Shown: in pieces, positions 57,033 to 64,000 of the stretch
How positions within the stretch are numbered: the stretch's first letter is position 1
Layout: the number at the start of each line of letters is the position of its first letter
Source of the DNA: JAPOUP01 sp965203255
Lineage (GTDB): Bacteria; Pseudomonadota; Alphaproteobacteria; Rhodobacterales; Rhodobacteraceae
Direction of reading: 5' to 3'
Length of the DNA: 64,000 nt
Assembly: GCA_965203255.1 (NCBI GenBank)
Contig: OZ241882.1
Location: 1,674,001-1,738,000 of the forward strand
Position numbers and translations under genes: made by a program
The notes under the pieces: model-generated
The model's input: only the letters and a program-made list of their open reading frames with translations
The model's database searches: none
Told to the model about the DNA's origin: nothing

Positions 57033-58291
57033 CCTACTGGAACAGACAGAGGGTATTGTTCCTCTCAGTTGGAGGCAGCGATCAACCCCTGCGCAGCAGT
57101 CTGCGTGAATGCCGACCGGATCATGTGGTGTTCGTGGTTTCTGACGGAAGCGATGGTTCGGAATCCTCGGTCGCCGTAGTCGAGACCCTATACGAGGCCG
57201 AAGGCTGCCCGAAGAGCCACGAAATTCTCAAAGTTCCACCAGATGATCCGGATCAGGCACTTGCGAAAATCGAACCTAAGCTGACAAGGACCGCAAACAG
57301 CGGCGCCCAGATAACCGTTGACTACACCGGTGGAACCAAGAGCATGACCAGCGCGATGGTGCTTGCGGCGACATCCTGCGAAGGCATACGGCTTCAGTTC
57401 ATGGCTGGCATCCGACGCAGCCTCGATCAGGTCGAGGACGGCACCGAGCAGCCGCTCGATATCCCGACTGGCCTGATCGGCCTTTCTCAATCGTTCAGGA
57501 CGCTCCGCGAACTCATTGGCCGCAGAAACTACGGAGCGGCCCACTCGATGCTTCGTGAAATGGACAGTTCATTCAATCAATTGGGCCGCAGGGTTCCTCG
57601 GGGCTGGCGCAGACGGGTGGGTGAGTGGAAAAAGTGGGTCGCGATCTTCGATGAATGGGATCGGTTCAACCACAAAGATGCCTGGAACAAATTACAGAGC
57701 GGTCTCGAAAGCGGCGAGAAACATGCGGTCTGGTTCGAGAAGGATGGGCCGCAGTACCTGACAGGCCTCCAGGAATTGGCCGAGAGCAGGAATTCACCAT
57801 CCTATGAGCTGCTCGAGGACCTCTGGCTCAACGCCAAGCGCAGGGCATCCTTGGGATTGCATGACGATGCCATCGCGCGCCTCTACCGTCTCATGGAGGC
57901 CTGTGTTCAGACACGCCTCAAGATCGATCATGGAATTGATACAGCCAATGTACGTCTCAAAGATCTGCCGCCGGATCTGAGACGGAAGCACGGCAATGGT
58001 GATCGATCCATGTGCATCAAACTACCCCTGTCGGATAGCGTTGAATTACTGAAGTCGCTTGATCCGAACGATGAGCTTCACAAAGTCATGGAAACAACTC
58101 CGCAAGGGCAAGCACCGGAATGGCAAAGGGACCGCAATCAATCGATTCTGGCCCATGGTTTCACACCACTTGGTCCAGGTCATTGGAGAGCGGCGCACTC
58201 ATGGTTCCAGCAGCGGAGCAAGATCCTGTGGAAATCCCGTCTCCCACGGTTCCCGTATGAACAGTTTCCAAACCGTCTTCCAAACTTCTGA
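57029..58291 (+). CDS. CARF-HEPN effector of the TIGR02710/Csm6-like group
   Basis: This is a cyclic-oligoadenylate-activated ribonuclease candidate. The 420-residue protein has an N-terminal CARF domain with RVLFLSVGGSDQPLRSSLRE and the ligand-loop ITVDYTGGTKSMTSAMVLAA (98-106 core). A helical middle and a C-terminal HEPN nuclease motif RNQSILAHGF (Arg369, His376, R-x6-H) follow. This architecture and the DYTGGTKSM signature fit the Cas02710 family rather than canonical Csm6. It is the last gene of the operon, with its ATG overlapping the csm5 stop, so it is tied to Cas10 signalling. Confidence 0.88.
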   Translation: MTYWNRQRVLFLSVGGSDQPLRSSLRECRPDHVVFVVSDGSDGSESSVAVVETLYEAEGCPKSHEILKVPPDDPDQALAKIEPKLTRTANSGAQITVDYTGGTKSMTSAMVLAATSCEGIRLQFMAGIRRSLDQVEDGTEQPLDIPTGLIGLSQSFRTLRELIGRRNYGAAHSMLREMDSSFNQLGRRVPRGWRRRVGEWKKWVAIFDEWDRFNHKDAWNKLQSGLESGEKHAVWFEKDGPQYLTGLQELAESRNSPSYELLEDLWLNAKRRASLGLHDDAIARLYRLMEACVQTRLKIDHGIDTANVRLKDLPPDLRRKHGNGDRSMCIKLPLSDSVELLKSLDPNDELHKVMETTPQGQAPEWQRDRNQSILAHGFTPLGPGHWRAAHSWFQQRSKILWKSRLPRFPYEQFPNRLPNF

Positions 58292-58559
58292 CACCTCATT
58301 CCACCGTGAATCGCCTGTCCCTGCCCATTCCATAGCGGTCTGCGACTGAGCGGAGCCCATACCGCATGATCGGAATCTCGATTTTACCGCCAGCGGAATT
58401 CACCTCATGAGCAATCGGTGTTCCGAGGTATTTGGGGGATTCATTGGTTAGGCATCAGCGAAGGGAGATGCCTCACTGATCCACTGCCAAGGCAAGGTCA
58501 ATACTGCCAAAATGACAGTCGGATTGGCCGGAACGACATCGCGGGCCGGCCAACCGTCG
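58292..58559. other. Junction between the CRISPR-Cas operon and rplA
   Basis: About 270 bases in which the plus-strand csm operon and the minus-strand rplKA operon converge. No gene or IS end is recognisable. An inverted repeat AGGCAT/ATGCCT lies near 58449-58475 and a stronger one next to rplA is listed separately. This is the right boundary of the inserted region. Confidence 0.5.
58524..58553 (-). terminator. Candidate terminator hairpin downstream of rplA
   Basis: TTGGCCGG (58524-58531) and CCGGCCAA (58546-58553) are perfect complements around a 14-base loop, starting 7 bases after the rplA stop in the direction of transcription. Only a short ATTTTGG follows, so it is not a strong intrinsic terminator. 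It would close the shortened secE-nusG-rplK-rplA transcript before the antisense csm genes. Confidence 0.4.
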
Positions 58560-59258
58560 TCAGTTTCCGGTTGCGCTCGAAACATCGACAGACACTCCGG
58601 GGCCCATCGTGGAACTGACCGCGATTTTCTTCAGATAGGTTCCCTTCGCGCCAGAAGGCTTGGCTTTCTGGACTGCACCAACGAAAGCGCGGACGTTCTC
58701 AACCAGTTTTTCCGCGTCAAACGACGTCTTGCCGATACCGGCGTGAACCACACCTGCCCTCTCAACACGGAACTGGACCTGGCCACCCTTCGCCGCCTGA
58801 ACCGCTTCCTTGACGTCCTGCGTCACCGTACCGACTTTCGGGTTGGGCATCAGGTTGCGAGGCCCAAGAATCTTTCCAAGACGACCGACAATCGGCATCA
58901 TATCGGGCGTGGCAATGCATCGGTCAAACTCGATCGTTCCGCCCTGCACCGTCGCCATCAGATCCTCCGCTCCAACCACATCGGCACCCGCGTCCTTGGC
59001 TTCGTCAGCCTTCGGGCCGCGCGCGAAAACCGCCACACGAACCTGCTTGCCAGTTCCGTTTGGTAGATTGACCGTGCCTCGAACCATCTGGTCCGCATGA
59101 CGCGGGTCGACACCGAGACAGACAGCGATCTCGACACTCTCATCGAACTTCGCAGTCGCGTTCTCCTTCACCAGCGCAACCGCTCCCTCGACCGTCAGAT
59201 TCCGCTTCCCGGCAACCGCCCCGTACGCAGCCCTTATTCTCTTCCCGTGCTTTGCCAT
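58560..59258 (-). CDS. rplA: 50S ribosomal protein L1
   Basis: L1 forms the mobile stalk that guides deacylated tRNA from the E site, and represses the rplKA mRNA in enterobacteria. The 232-residue product starts MAKHGKRIRAAYGAVAGKRN. It contains HADQMVRGTVNLPNGTGKQV and the signature KILGPRNLMPNPKVGTVT followed by VQFRVERAGVVHAGIGKTSF. It is intact and 4 bases after rplK. Its normal downstream neighbour rplJ is about 17 kb away. Confidence 0.97.
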   Translation of the reverse strand: MAKHGKRIRAAYGAVAGKRNLTVEGAVALVKENATAKFDESVEIAVCLGVDPRHADQMVRGTVNLPNGTGKQVRVAVFARGPKADEAKDAGADVVGAEDLMATVQGGTIEFDRCIATPDMMPIVGRLGKILGPRNLMPNPKVGTVTQDVKEAVQAAKGGQVQFRVERAGVVHAGIGKTSFDAEKLVENVRAFVGAVQKAKPSGAKGTYLKKIAVSSTMGPGVSVDVSSATGN

Positions 59259-59262
59259 GACC

Positions 59263-59691
59263 CTACTCTTTCACCTCTATGCCCATGGACCGCGCCGAGC
59301 CCAGTACGATCCGCATGGCCGCGTCAATGTCGTTCGCGTTGAAATCCTTCATCTTGGCCTCGGCAATCTCCCGCACCTGTCTGGAGGTGACCGTCCCTAC
59401 AGTCTCGCGGCCGGGCGAACTGGCAGCCGATTTCAGGTTCGCCGCCTTCTTCAGGAAGTACGAAGCGGGCGGCGTTTTGATGTCGAGGGAAAACGACTTA
59501 TCCGCATAGTAGGTTACCACCGTGGGGCACGGGGCACCAGGCTCCATGTCCTGCGTTCTGGCGTTGAACGCCTTGCAGAACTCCATGATATTCAATCCGC
59601 GCTGACCAAGCGCAGGACCCACTGGTGGGCTTGGGTTGGCCTGGCCTGCAGGAACCTGCAGTTTCATTGAGCCAACGACTTTCTTGGCCAT
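59263..59691 (-). CDS. rplK: 50S ribosomal protein L11
   Basis: L11 forms the GTPase-associated centre with L10 and is needed for the stringent response. The 142-residue product starts MAKKVVGSMKLQVPAGQANP and continues SPPVGPALGQRGLNIMEFCK. It ends with the rRNA-binding domain (GTVTSRQVREIAEAKMKDFN, then ANDIDAAMRIVLGSARSMGI). The ATG at 59691 has GGAGAGGAGAGG upstream; the frame extends upstream without L11 similarity. Confidence 0.97.
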   Translation of the reverse strand: MAKKVVGSMKLQVPAGQANPSPPVGPALGQRGLNIMEFCKAFNARTQDMEPGAPCPTVVTYYADKSFSLDIKTPPASYFLKKAANLKSAASSPGRETVGTVTSRQVREIAEAKMKDFNANDIDAAMRIVLGSARSMGIEVKE

Positions 59692-59821
59692 ATGGCCTCT
59701 CCTCTCCGCAACGGTTTGGAGACGCGTCCCCTCACCTTGGGTTGCCGTGGTCCGGTCCGGAGCCGCGGCCCCTCGCCTCCCACGATTTTGCCGCGCTTCG
59801 AGCGGAACGCGGCACTTACAG

Positions 59822-60355
59822 TCAGGTCTGCTTGGTGACCTGGGTATATTCCAGTTCGACCGGTGTTGCCCGGCCAAGGATGGAAACGGTAACCTTCAGA
59901 CGCTGGTTGTCGTCATCTATTTCCTCTACCATCCCGTCGAAGCCTTCGAAAGGTCCATCCGTAACGGATACCCTTTCCCCAATGTCGAAGTGAATGAGTG
60001 TGCGTGGCGTCTCCTGGCCTTCCTCGACGCGGTTCAGGATCGTGTTCACCTCCTCATCCCGCATTGCCATTGGCCTACCTTGAGGTCCAAGAAATCCAGT
60101 CACACGATTTATCGAGTTGATCAGATGGTAGCCCCTATCGGTCATTTCCATCCGAACCAGTACATATCCGGGCATGAAGCGGTGTTCTTCGGTTACCTTC
60201 TTGCCGCGGCGGACCTTGATCACGTCTTCGGTCGGAACCAGAACCTCAACGATCTCGTCCTCCAAACCTGCGTCAGACACGGCCTGCCGAATCTGCTCCG
60301 CAACCCGCTTTTCATAGTTCGACAGCACGCTCGCAGAATACCAACGTTTCGCCAT
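59822..60355 (-). CDS. nusG: Transcription termination/antitermination factor NusG
   Basis: NusG binds RNA polymerase through its NGN domain and Rho or S10 through its KOW domain. The 177-residue product starts MAKRWYSASVLSNYEKRVAE. It includes FMPGYVLVRMEMTDRGYHLI (NGN) and the KOW motif GERVSVTDGPFEGFDGMVEE (~residues 124-143), ending TQVTKQT. The start at 60355 is the family start; the open frame upstream runs through the gap to secE. Confidence 0.97.
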   Translation of the reverse strand: MAKRWYSASVLSNYEKRVAEQIRQAVSDAGLEDEIVEVLVPTEDVIKVRRGKKVTEEHRFMPGYVLVRMEMTDRGYHLINSINRVTGFLGPQGRPMAMRDEEVNTILNRVEEGQETPRTLIHFDIGERVSVTDGPFEGFDGMVEEIDDDNQRLKVTVSILGRATPVELEYTQVTKQT

Positions 60356-60518
60356 CCGCCCCTCTCGTCTCAATACATCTCCGGCAACGGGCCGGAGTCT
60401 CCGTTGACCCTCATACTCGACCTGTCCGCCACCTGAAATGCGGAATTCGATGCGTACCCGCCAGAAATCCGACCGGGAAATACGCTTGCGCAATCCGAAT
60501 GGCAAGCCCCGGTCTGGC

Positions 60519-60719
60519 CTAGCCCGCCATGTCCAAGACGACGTTCAGGCCGGTGCGGATAAGCCAGTCAACAAAGAAAAAGAAAATCGCCGTCAATGTC
60601 GCCATGACAAAGACCATCGCCGTCGTAAGCAGCACTTCGCGGCGGGTTGGCCAAACGACTTTGGAGACTTCGGCACGAACCTGTTGGAGGAACTGCAATG
60701 GATTGGTTCGAGTTGTCAT
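60519..60719 (-). CDS. secE: Preprotein translocase subunit SecE
   Basis: SecE clamps SecY in the Sec translocon. The 66-residue product has the amphipathic N-terminal part FLQQVRAEVSKVVWPTRREV, with the conserved Lys-Val-x-Trp-Pro motif, and a single membrane helix around residues 31-55. This single-helix form is normal outside enterobacteria. It is followed by nusG as usual. No tRNA-Trp or tuf gene precedes it in this window. Confidence 0.95.
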   Translation of the reverse strand: MTTRTNPLQFLQQVRAEVSKVVWPTRREVLLTTAMVFVMATLTAIFFFFVDWLIRTGLNVVLDMAG

Positions 60720-60945
60720 GACTGTTCCCTGCTGTGGACTGTGCGCAGATACGGCCTATCGCCGCCGAATTCAAGCTCTTGCGGCGACGCGGCGACCAGA
60801 TCAGCTGCGAATTCCTGTCTGGGCGGCTTCACTCACGGGTCAACGGCTGTTTCATGTGGTCTGGACCAGCACTCTGCCGAAAAGACCGAATTCCAGGGCG
60901 CGAGACCGTGAAAGTGCTGATGCTGATGCTGATGATCCGAGCAGT
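60720..60945. other. Region upstream of secE
   Basis: A 226-base gap between the racemase-family gene and secE, both on the minus strand. It should contain the secE-nusG promoter, but I see only a TTGACC box (near 60838-60843 on the minus strand) without a good -10. No tRNA is recognisable. Confidence 0.4.
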
Positions 60946-61668
60946 TCACCGCGTCAGGGGATACCTCTTTGGCATCAATCCGGATTGGAACCAACGCAGG
61001 AAACTGGCCATCGAGTACACAGGCAGTCCAGTAGCCTCGCGGATATCAGCCGCATATGGAATCATGTTGGTGCATTCAAGGACCAAAGCACCGACCTCCG
61101 GATGTTCCGACGCCAGAGCCCGCGCCGCCCCGACATTGTCCTCCCGAGCCGCCTCGACATCCATCTGGAGTTCGTTGCCGAGGACGACACGGGTAAATTC
61201 GCGCCCGCCTTCGGTCGTGCCAATGGGCGTTCCTTCAGGAACCCCGGCCTTGGCCAGATGCTCGGGCGTCAGGCTTTCTGCGGAAATGGTGAGAACTCCC
61301 GCGACCTTTCCCGGAGGCAAGGTCGCGTTGACCATCTGAACCTGCATGAGCGAAGACGCCGCCACCGGCACGTCCACCGCAGCGGCAAGTTCACGCTGAT
61401 AGAGAGACAGAAATCCGCAGTTGGTCGTAATTCCGTCGACACCGCTGGCGACCAGGTCGCGGGCGGCAGAAAGAAAGGACTCCAGAAGGCCCTCCGCCCG
61501 ATGCCGCACAACCTGATCGGGCGACGCATCGCGCACCACTTTGTATAGGACAGGGAAATCCCATGTCAGCGAATTGCCCATATCTCCGGGAATGCGCGGA
61601 AAACGCGCATCCAACATCAGGATTCCGACCGACGCGCCGTAAATCGCCTTTCCGCCAAGGGCGATCAT
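60946..61668 (-). CDS. Aspartate/glutamate racemase-superfamily protein
   Basis: The 240-residue protein belongs to the Asp/Glu/hydantoin racemase superfamily, which uses two cysteines as acid/base. The two Cys-containing segments are VDGITTNCGFLSLYQ (about Cys84) and ALVLECTNMIPYA (about Cys197). It includes RFPRIPGDMGNSLTWDFPVL, a segment frequent in uncharacterised members. Racemase, isomerase and decarboxylase activities all occur in this superfamily, so the reaction is not assigned. It lies upstream of secE and divergent from a ThDP enzyme, a likely functional partner. Confidence 0.82.
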   Translation of the reverse strand: MIALGGKAIYGASVGILMLDARFPRIPGDMGNSLTWDFPVLYKVVRDASPDQVVRHRAEGLLESFLSAARDLVASGVDGITTNCGFLSLYQRELAAAVDVPVAASSLMQVQMVNATLPPGKVAGVLTISAESLTPEHLAKAGVPEGTPIGTTEGGREFTRVVLGNELQMDVEAAREDNVGAARALASEHPEVGALVLECTNMIPYAADIREATGLPVYSMASFLRWFQSGLMPKRYPLTR

Positions 61669-61811
61669 CTCATCCCTCCTCCCTTGCCGACACCCACGGT
61701 TTTTCGGTTACATCTGGAAAATGGACCATCTGTCACCGCGTTCGGTTGACGGGATGCGCCACCGGACGCATGTATGCAAGCGCGAGCTTAGCGGAATGCT
61801 GAGGAGAAATC
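61669..61811. promoter_or_regulatory. Divergent promoter region of the racemase-family and ThDP-enzyme genes
   Basis: This 143-base region serves two genes read apart. GAGGAG is placed 6 bases before the ThDP-enzyme ATG. A short inverted repeat ATGCG-N8-CGCAT lies near 61754-61771 and might be a regulatory site. No regulator gene is adjacent. Confidence 0.4.
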
Positions 61812-63506
61812 ATGTCGAGCCGCCCAAATGAACTGACCGGAGCCGAAGCCATGGTGCGGATGCTGGAAGCCTACGGCGTCGAGCATATGTTCGGACTTTG
61901 TGGCGATACAACATTGCCCTTCTACGACTCACTTGTCCGAATTGACCACAGGATAAAGCACTACCTGACCCGAGACGAGCGGCATGCCGCTTACATGGCT
62001 GACGGTTACGCAAGGGTAACCGGAAGACCTGGCATTTGCGAAGGACCTTCAGGTGGCGGCGCAACCTATATACTTCCCGGGTTGGTCGAAGCGAATGACA
62101 GTTCCATACCGATCCTTGCCATAACGACCGATGTAGCGACGACTTCACGTGGACGCTTCCCCTTGACCGAACTCGACCAAGTCTCGCTCATGAGACCGCT
62201 GACCAAATGGAATGCTTCTCTGGACAACGCCGCCCTGGTACCCGCGATGGTACGGAGGGCGTTCCGGGCGATGACGACCGGCCGTCCCGGCGCTGTTCAT
62301 CTGGCCTTCCCCTTCGATACACAGAAAGGGACAGTGGATGAGGCCGAACTCTGGGCCGACGCCAGGCACAAGGTGTATCCCGCTGAGCGCACCGCTCCGG
62401 ACCCACAGGTCGTAAAGGATGCAGCAGATGTAATGGGAAACGCCAGATCGGCAGTTGTGGTCTGCGGCGGCGGTGCTGTGTTGGCAGGTGCCGAAGAAGC
62501 ACTACGGATGCTTGCCGAAACACTGGACCTCCCAATCGCGACTACGGTTTCCGGTCAAGGCTCGATAGCCGAGACGCATCCACAGGCACTCGGTGTCGTC
62601 GGCTCAAATGGGGGTGTGCCTGCAACCCGTGCGGCTCTGGATGCCGCTGATGTTGCTGTGTTCGTAGGTTGCCGTGCTGGATCGGTAACAACGGAACGCT
62701 GGCGTTCCCCCGTTCCGGGAACGACGATCATCCATATTGACAACGATCCAATGACGATTGGGGCGAACTATCCGACAGACATCGCAATCTGTTCTGATGC
62801 GAGACTGGCGCTGGAAGCACTTGTGGCGGAAGTGACCAAGAGAAAACTGTCGAAGCAGGGCGGCGGAGAACGGGCATCAACCGCATGGTCACAAAAGCTG
62901 GCTGATTTCCAGCCGCTTGCCGATAGTGTCGAGCAACCGATCCGACCTGAAGCCGTCGTAGCCGCGTTGAGCGTAGTTCTTGACGATGACGCGGTGATAT
63001 GCGCTGACCCCGGCACGCCGTGCCCCTATTTCAGCGCCCATTACCGCTGGCGCCGATCCGGTCGACATTTCATCACGAATCGCGCGCATGGCGCGCTTGG
63101 CTATTCGCTGGCGGCCGCCATTGGTGCACAGGTCGGGCGACCGGAGGCCCAGGTGCTCAGCGTAATGGGTGACGGGTCGTTCGGCTTCTGCTGCGGGGAA
63201 TTGGAGACATTGGTCCGCTACGGCATTCCTGTGAAGTCGATTGTTTTCTCAAATGCAACTTATGGTTGGATCAAGGCGGGACAGCACGCTGGATTCGGCC
63301 AGCGGTACTACAATGTTGACTTTGGTCGCACCGATCATGCCGCCGTTGCGCGCGCCTTTGACATCAAGGCGTGGACGATCGAGTTACCGACAGACCTTGA
63401 TCGGGTGCTTCGGGAGGCCATCGCCCACGACGGTCCAGCGCTCGTCGATATCATCAGCCAACCCCTGCACGAGGCCGCCGCGCCGGTTTCGGAGTGGGTC
63501 GCATGA
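61812..63506 (+). CDS. ThDP-dependent acetolactate-synthase-like enzyme
   Basis: The 564-residue protein has the three-domain layout of acetolactate synthase/pyruvate oxidase-type enzymes. The N-terminal Pyr domain has LTRDERHAAYMADGYARVTG (catalytic Glu in DERHA, ~residue 57) and GPSGGGATYILPGLVEAN. The central domain has AVVVCGGGAV and HIDNDP. The C-terminal PP domain holds the ThDP/Mg motif MGDGSFGFCCGELETLVRYG through IVFSNATYGW (about residues 452-480). Several acetolactate-synthase residues are not recognisable, so a decarboxylase or lyase on another 2-keto acid is equally possible. Expression is divergent from the racemase-family gene. Confidence 0.85.
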   Translation: MSSRPNELTGAEAMVRMLEAYGVEHMFGLCGDTTLPFYDSLVRIDHRIKHYLTRDERHAAYMADGYARVTGRPGICEGPSGGGATYILPGLVEANDSSIPILAITTDVATTSRGRFPLTELDQVSLMRPLTKWNASLDNAALVPAMVRRAFRAMTTGRPGAVHLAFPFDTQKGTVDEAELWADARHKVYPAERTAPDPQVVKDAADVMGNARSAVVVCGGGAVLAGAEEALRMLAETLDLPIATTVSGQGSIAETHPQALGVVGSNGGVPATRAALDAADVAVFVGCRAGSVTTERWRSPVPGTTIIHIDNDPMTIGANYPTDIAICSDARLALEALVAEVTKRKLSKQGGGERASTAWSQKLADFQPLADSVEQPIRPEAVVAALSVVLDDDAVICADPGTPCPYFSAHYRWRRSGRHFITNRAHGALGYSLAAAIGAQVGRPEAQVLSVMGDGSFGFCCGELETLVRYGIPVKSIVFSNATYGWIKAGQHAGFGQRYYNVDFGRTDHAAVARAFDIKAWTIELPTDLDRVLREAIAHDGPALVDIISQPLHEAAAPVSEWVA

Positions 63507-63635
63507 TGCATATGGCAATCCTCGTTGAATGAGCGGGTTCCAGATATCGGGATTTCACGCTCTCCATGACCGAAGATGCCATCCGTATGCGATATGTCCG
63601 CGAAAGACTCATTTGCATATTGCCTTTCAGTCAAG

Positions 63636-64000
63636 TGCCCCATTCCACCCTGAAGTGCAACACCAGTGGCGGTGGTGGCCGGTTTTCCGGCCGCATGATG
63701 TTGCGTATCGGCCAGGAAGCGGCGACAGTCCCTGTGACGAAACAAGGGAGACTGCCATGCCCGAGGGCTACCGCCACCTGACCCATGAGGAGAGATGCCA
63801 GATCGGCGCGCTGAAGGAAAGCGGGCTTTCGGACGGGGCCATCGCGGCCCGTCTGGGCCGTGACCGTTCGTCGGTCTGGCGGGAGCTCCGCCGGAACGCC
63901 GGCGGCGGCGGGGGGTACAGCCCCGGGGAGGCGCAGGGCAGGGCGGAGGCCCGCCGCAGCGCGGCCTCCAGTGTTCCCCGCAGGATGACGCCCGACCGCT
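63636..64000 (+). mobile_element. IS30-family insertion sequence, copy 3 (cut by the right edge)
   Basis: The terminal repeat TGCCCCATTCCACCCTGAAG begins at 63636 and continues TGCAACACC. The next ~95 bases match copy 2 just inside its right repeat almost base for base. The element is in the opposite orientation to copies 1 and 2. Confidence 0.85.
63756..64000 (+). CDS. IS30-family transposase (copy 3, 5' part only)
   Basis: The first 81 codons of an IS30 transposase are visible from ATG 63756: MPEGYRHLTHEERCQIGALK, then the helix-turn-helix IAARLGRDRSSVWRELRRNA. A Gly-rich GGGGGYSPGEAQGRAEARRS follows. It differs from copy 2 by an AGGGG insertion-like change near residue 48. The catalytic domain lies outside the window. 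Confidence 0.9.

Noticed and set aside
60720..60945. tRNA-Trp gene expected upstream of secE
   Set aside because: I looked for acceptor and T-arm patterns on the minus strand and found none; there is also no adjacent tuf gene.

Overview
The window is chromosomal DNA of an alphaproteobacterium, judged from the ribosomal, EF-Tu, EF-G, RpoB and RpoC sequences and from gene order. I cannot place it more precisely. Its backbone is the conserved ribosomal/RNA polymerase cluster, read entirely on the minus strand from right to left: secE-nusG-rplK-rplA, then rplJ-rplL-rpoB-rpoC, then rpsL-rpsG-fusA-tuf-rpsJ-rplC-rplD-rplW-rplB-rpsS-rplV-rpsC-rplP-rpmC-rpsQ-rplN/rplX-rplE-rpsN-rpsH-rplF-rplR-rpsE-rpmD-rplO-secY. 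secY runs to the left edge.

The cluster is normally almost continuous, but here it is split twice. (1) Between rpoC and rpsL lie about 16 kb of accessory DNA. It holds a NYN nuclease, a complete IS30-family element, a TRAP-transporter and sugar-acid type catabolic operon with a divergent IclR-lactonase fusion regulator, a secreted metallophosphoesterase, a RidA-like protein, a DUF2461 protein and several IS5/IS30 remnants. (2) Between rplA and rplJ lie about 17 kb holding a second IS30 element, a CRISPR array of 49 repeats by my count (with an IS630-family element inside one spacer), divergent cas2-cas1, and a complete type III-A operon cas6-csm1-csm2-csm3-csm4-csm5 plus a CARF-HEPN ring-nucleotide effector. 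To the right of secE there are an Asp/Glu-racemase-family gene, a divergent ThDP-dependent enzyme and the start of a third IS30 copy.

The CRISPR locus appears functional. Cas10 keeps its HD and GGDD motifs, Csm3 its catalytic Asp, Cas1 its Glu/His/Asp residues and the effector its HEPN Arg/His. The repeat read on the minus strand ends in ATTGAGAC, a typical 5' crRNA handle, so the array is transcribed leftwards from a leader next to cas2. In that orientation at least six spacers are antisense to what look like ribosome-binding-site-plus-ATG segments of target genes, as expected for an RNA-targeting type III system. Three further spacers overlap one another on one apparent target.

One defect stands out in the ribosomal block. 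rplN (L14) keeps only its first ~43 codons and runs straight into the last ~49 codons of rplX (L24) in another frame, with the sequence between missing. Both proteins are essential, so this is either an assembly collapse or a real deletion covered by copies elsewhere. A near-consensus promoter (TTGACA-17-TATACA) precedes rpsL, and a candidate promoter and long leader precede rplJ. This explains how the separated operon pieces could still be expressed.
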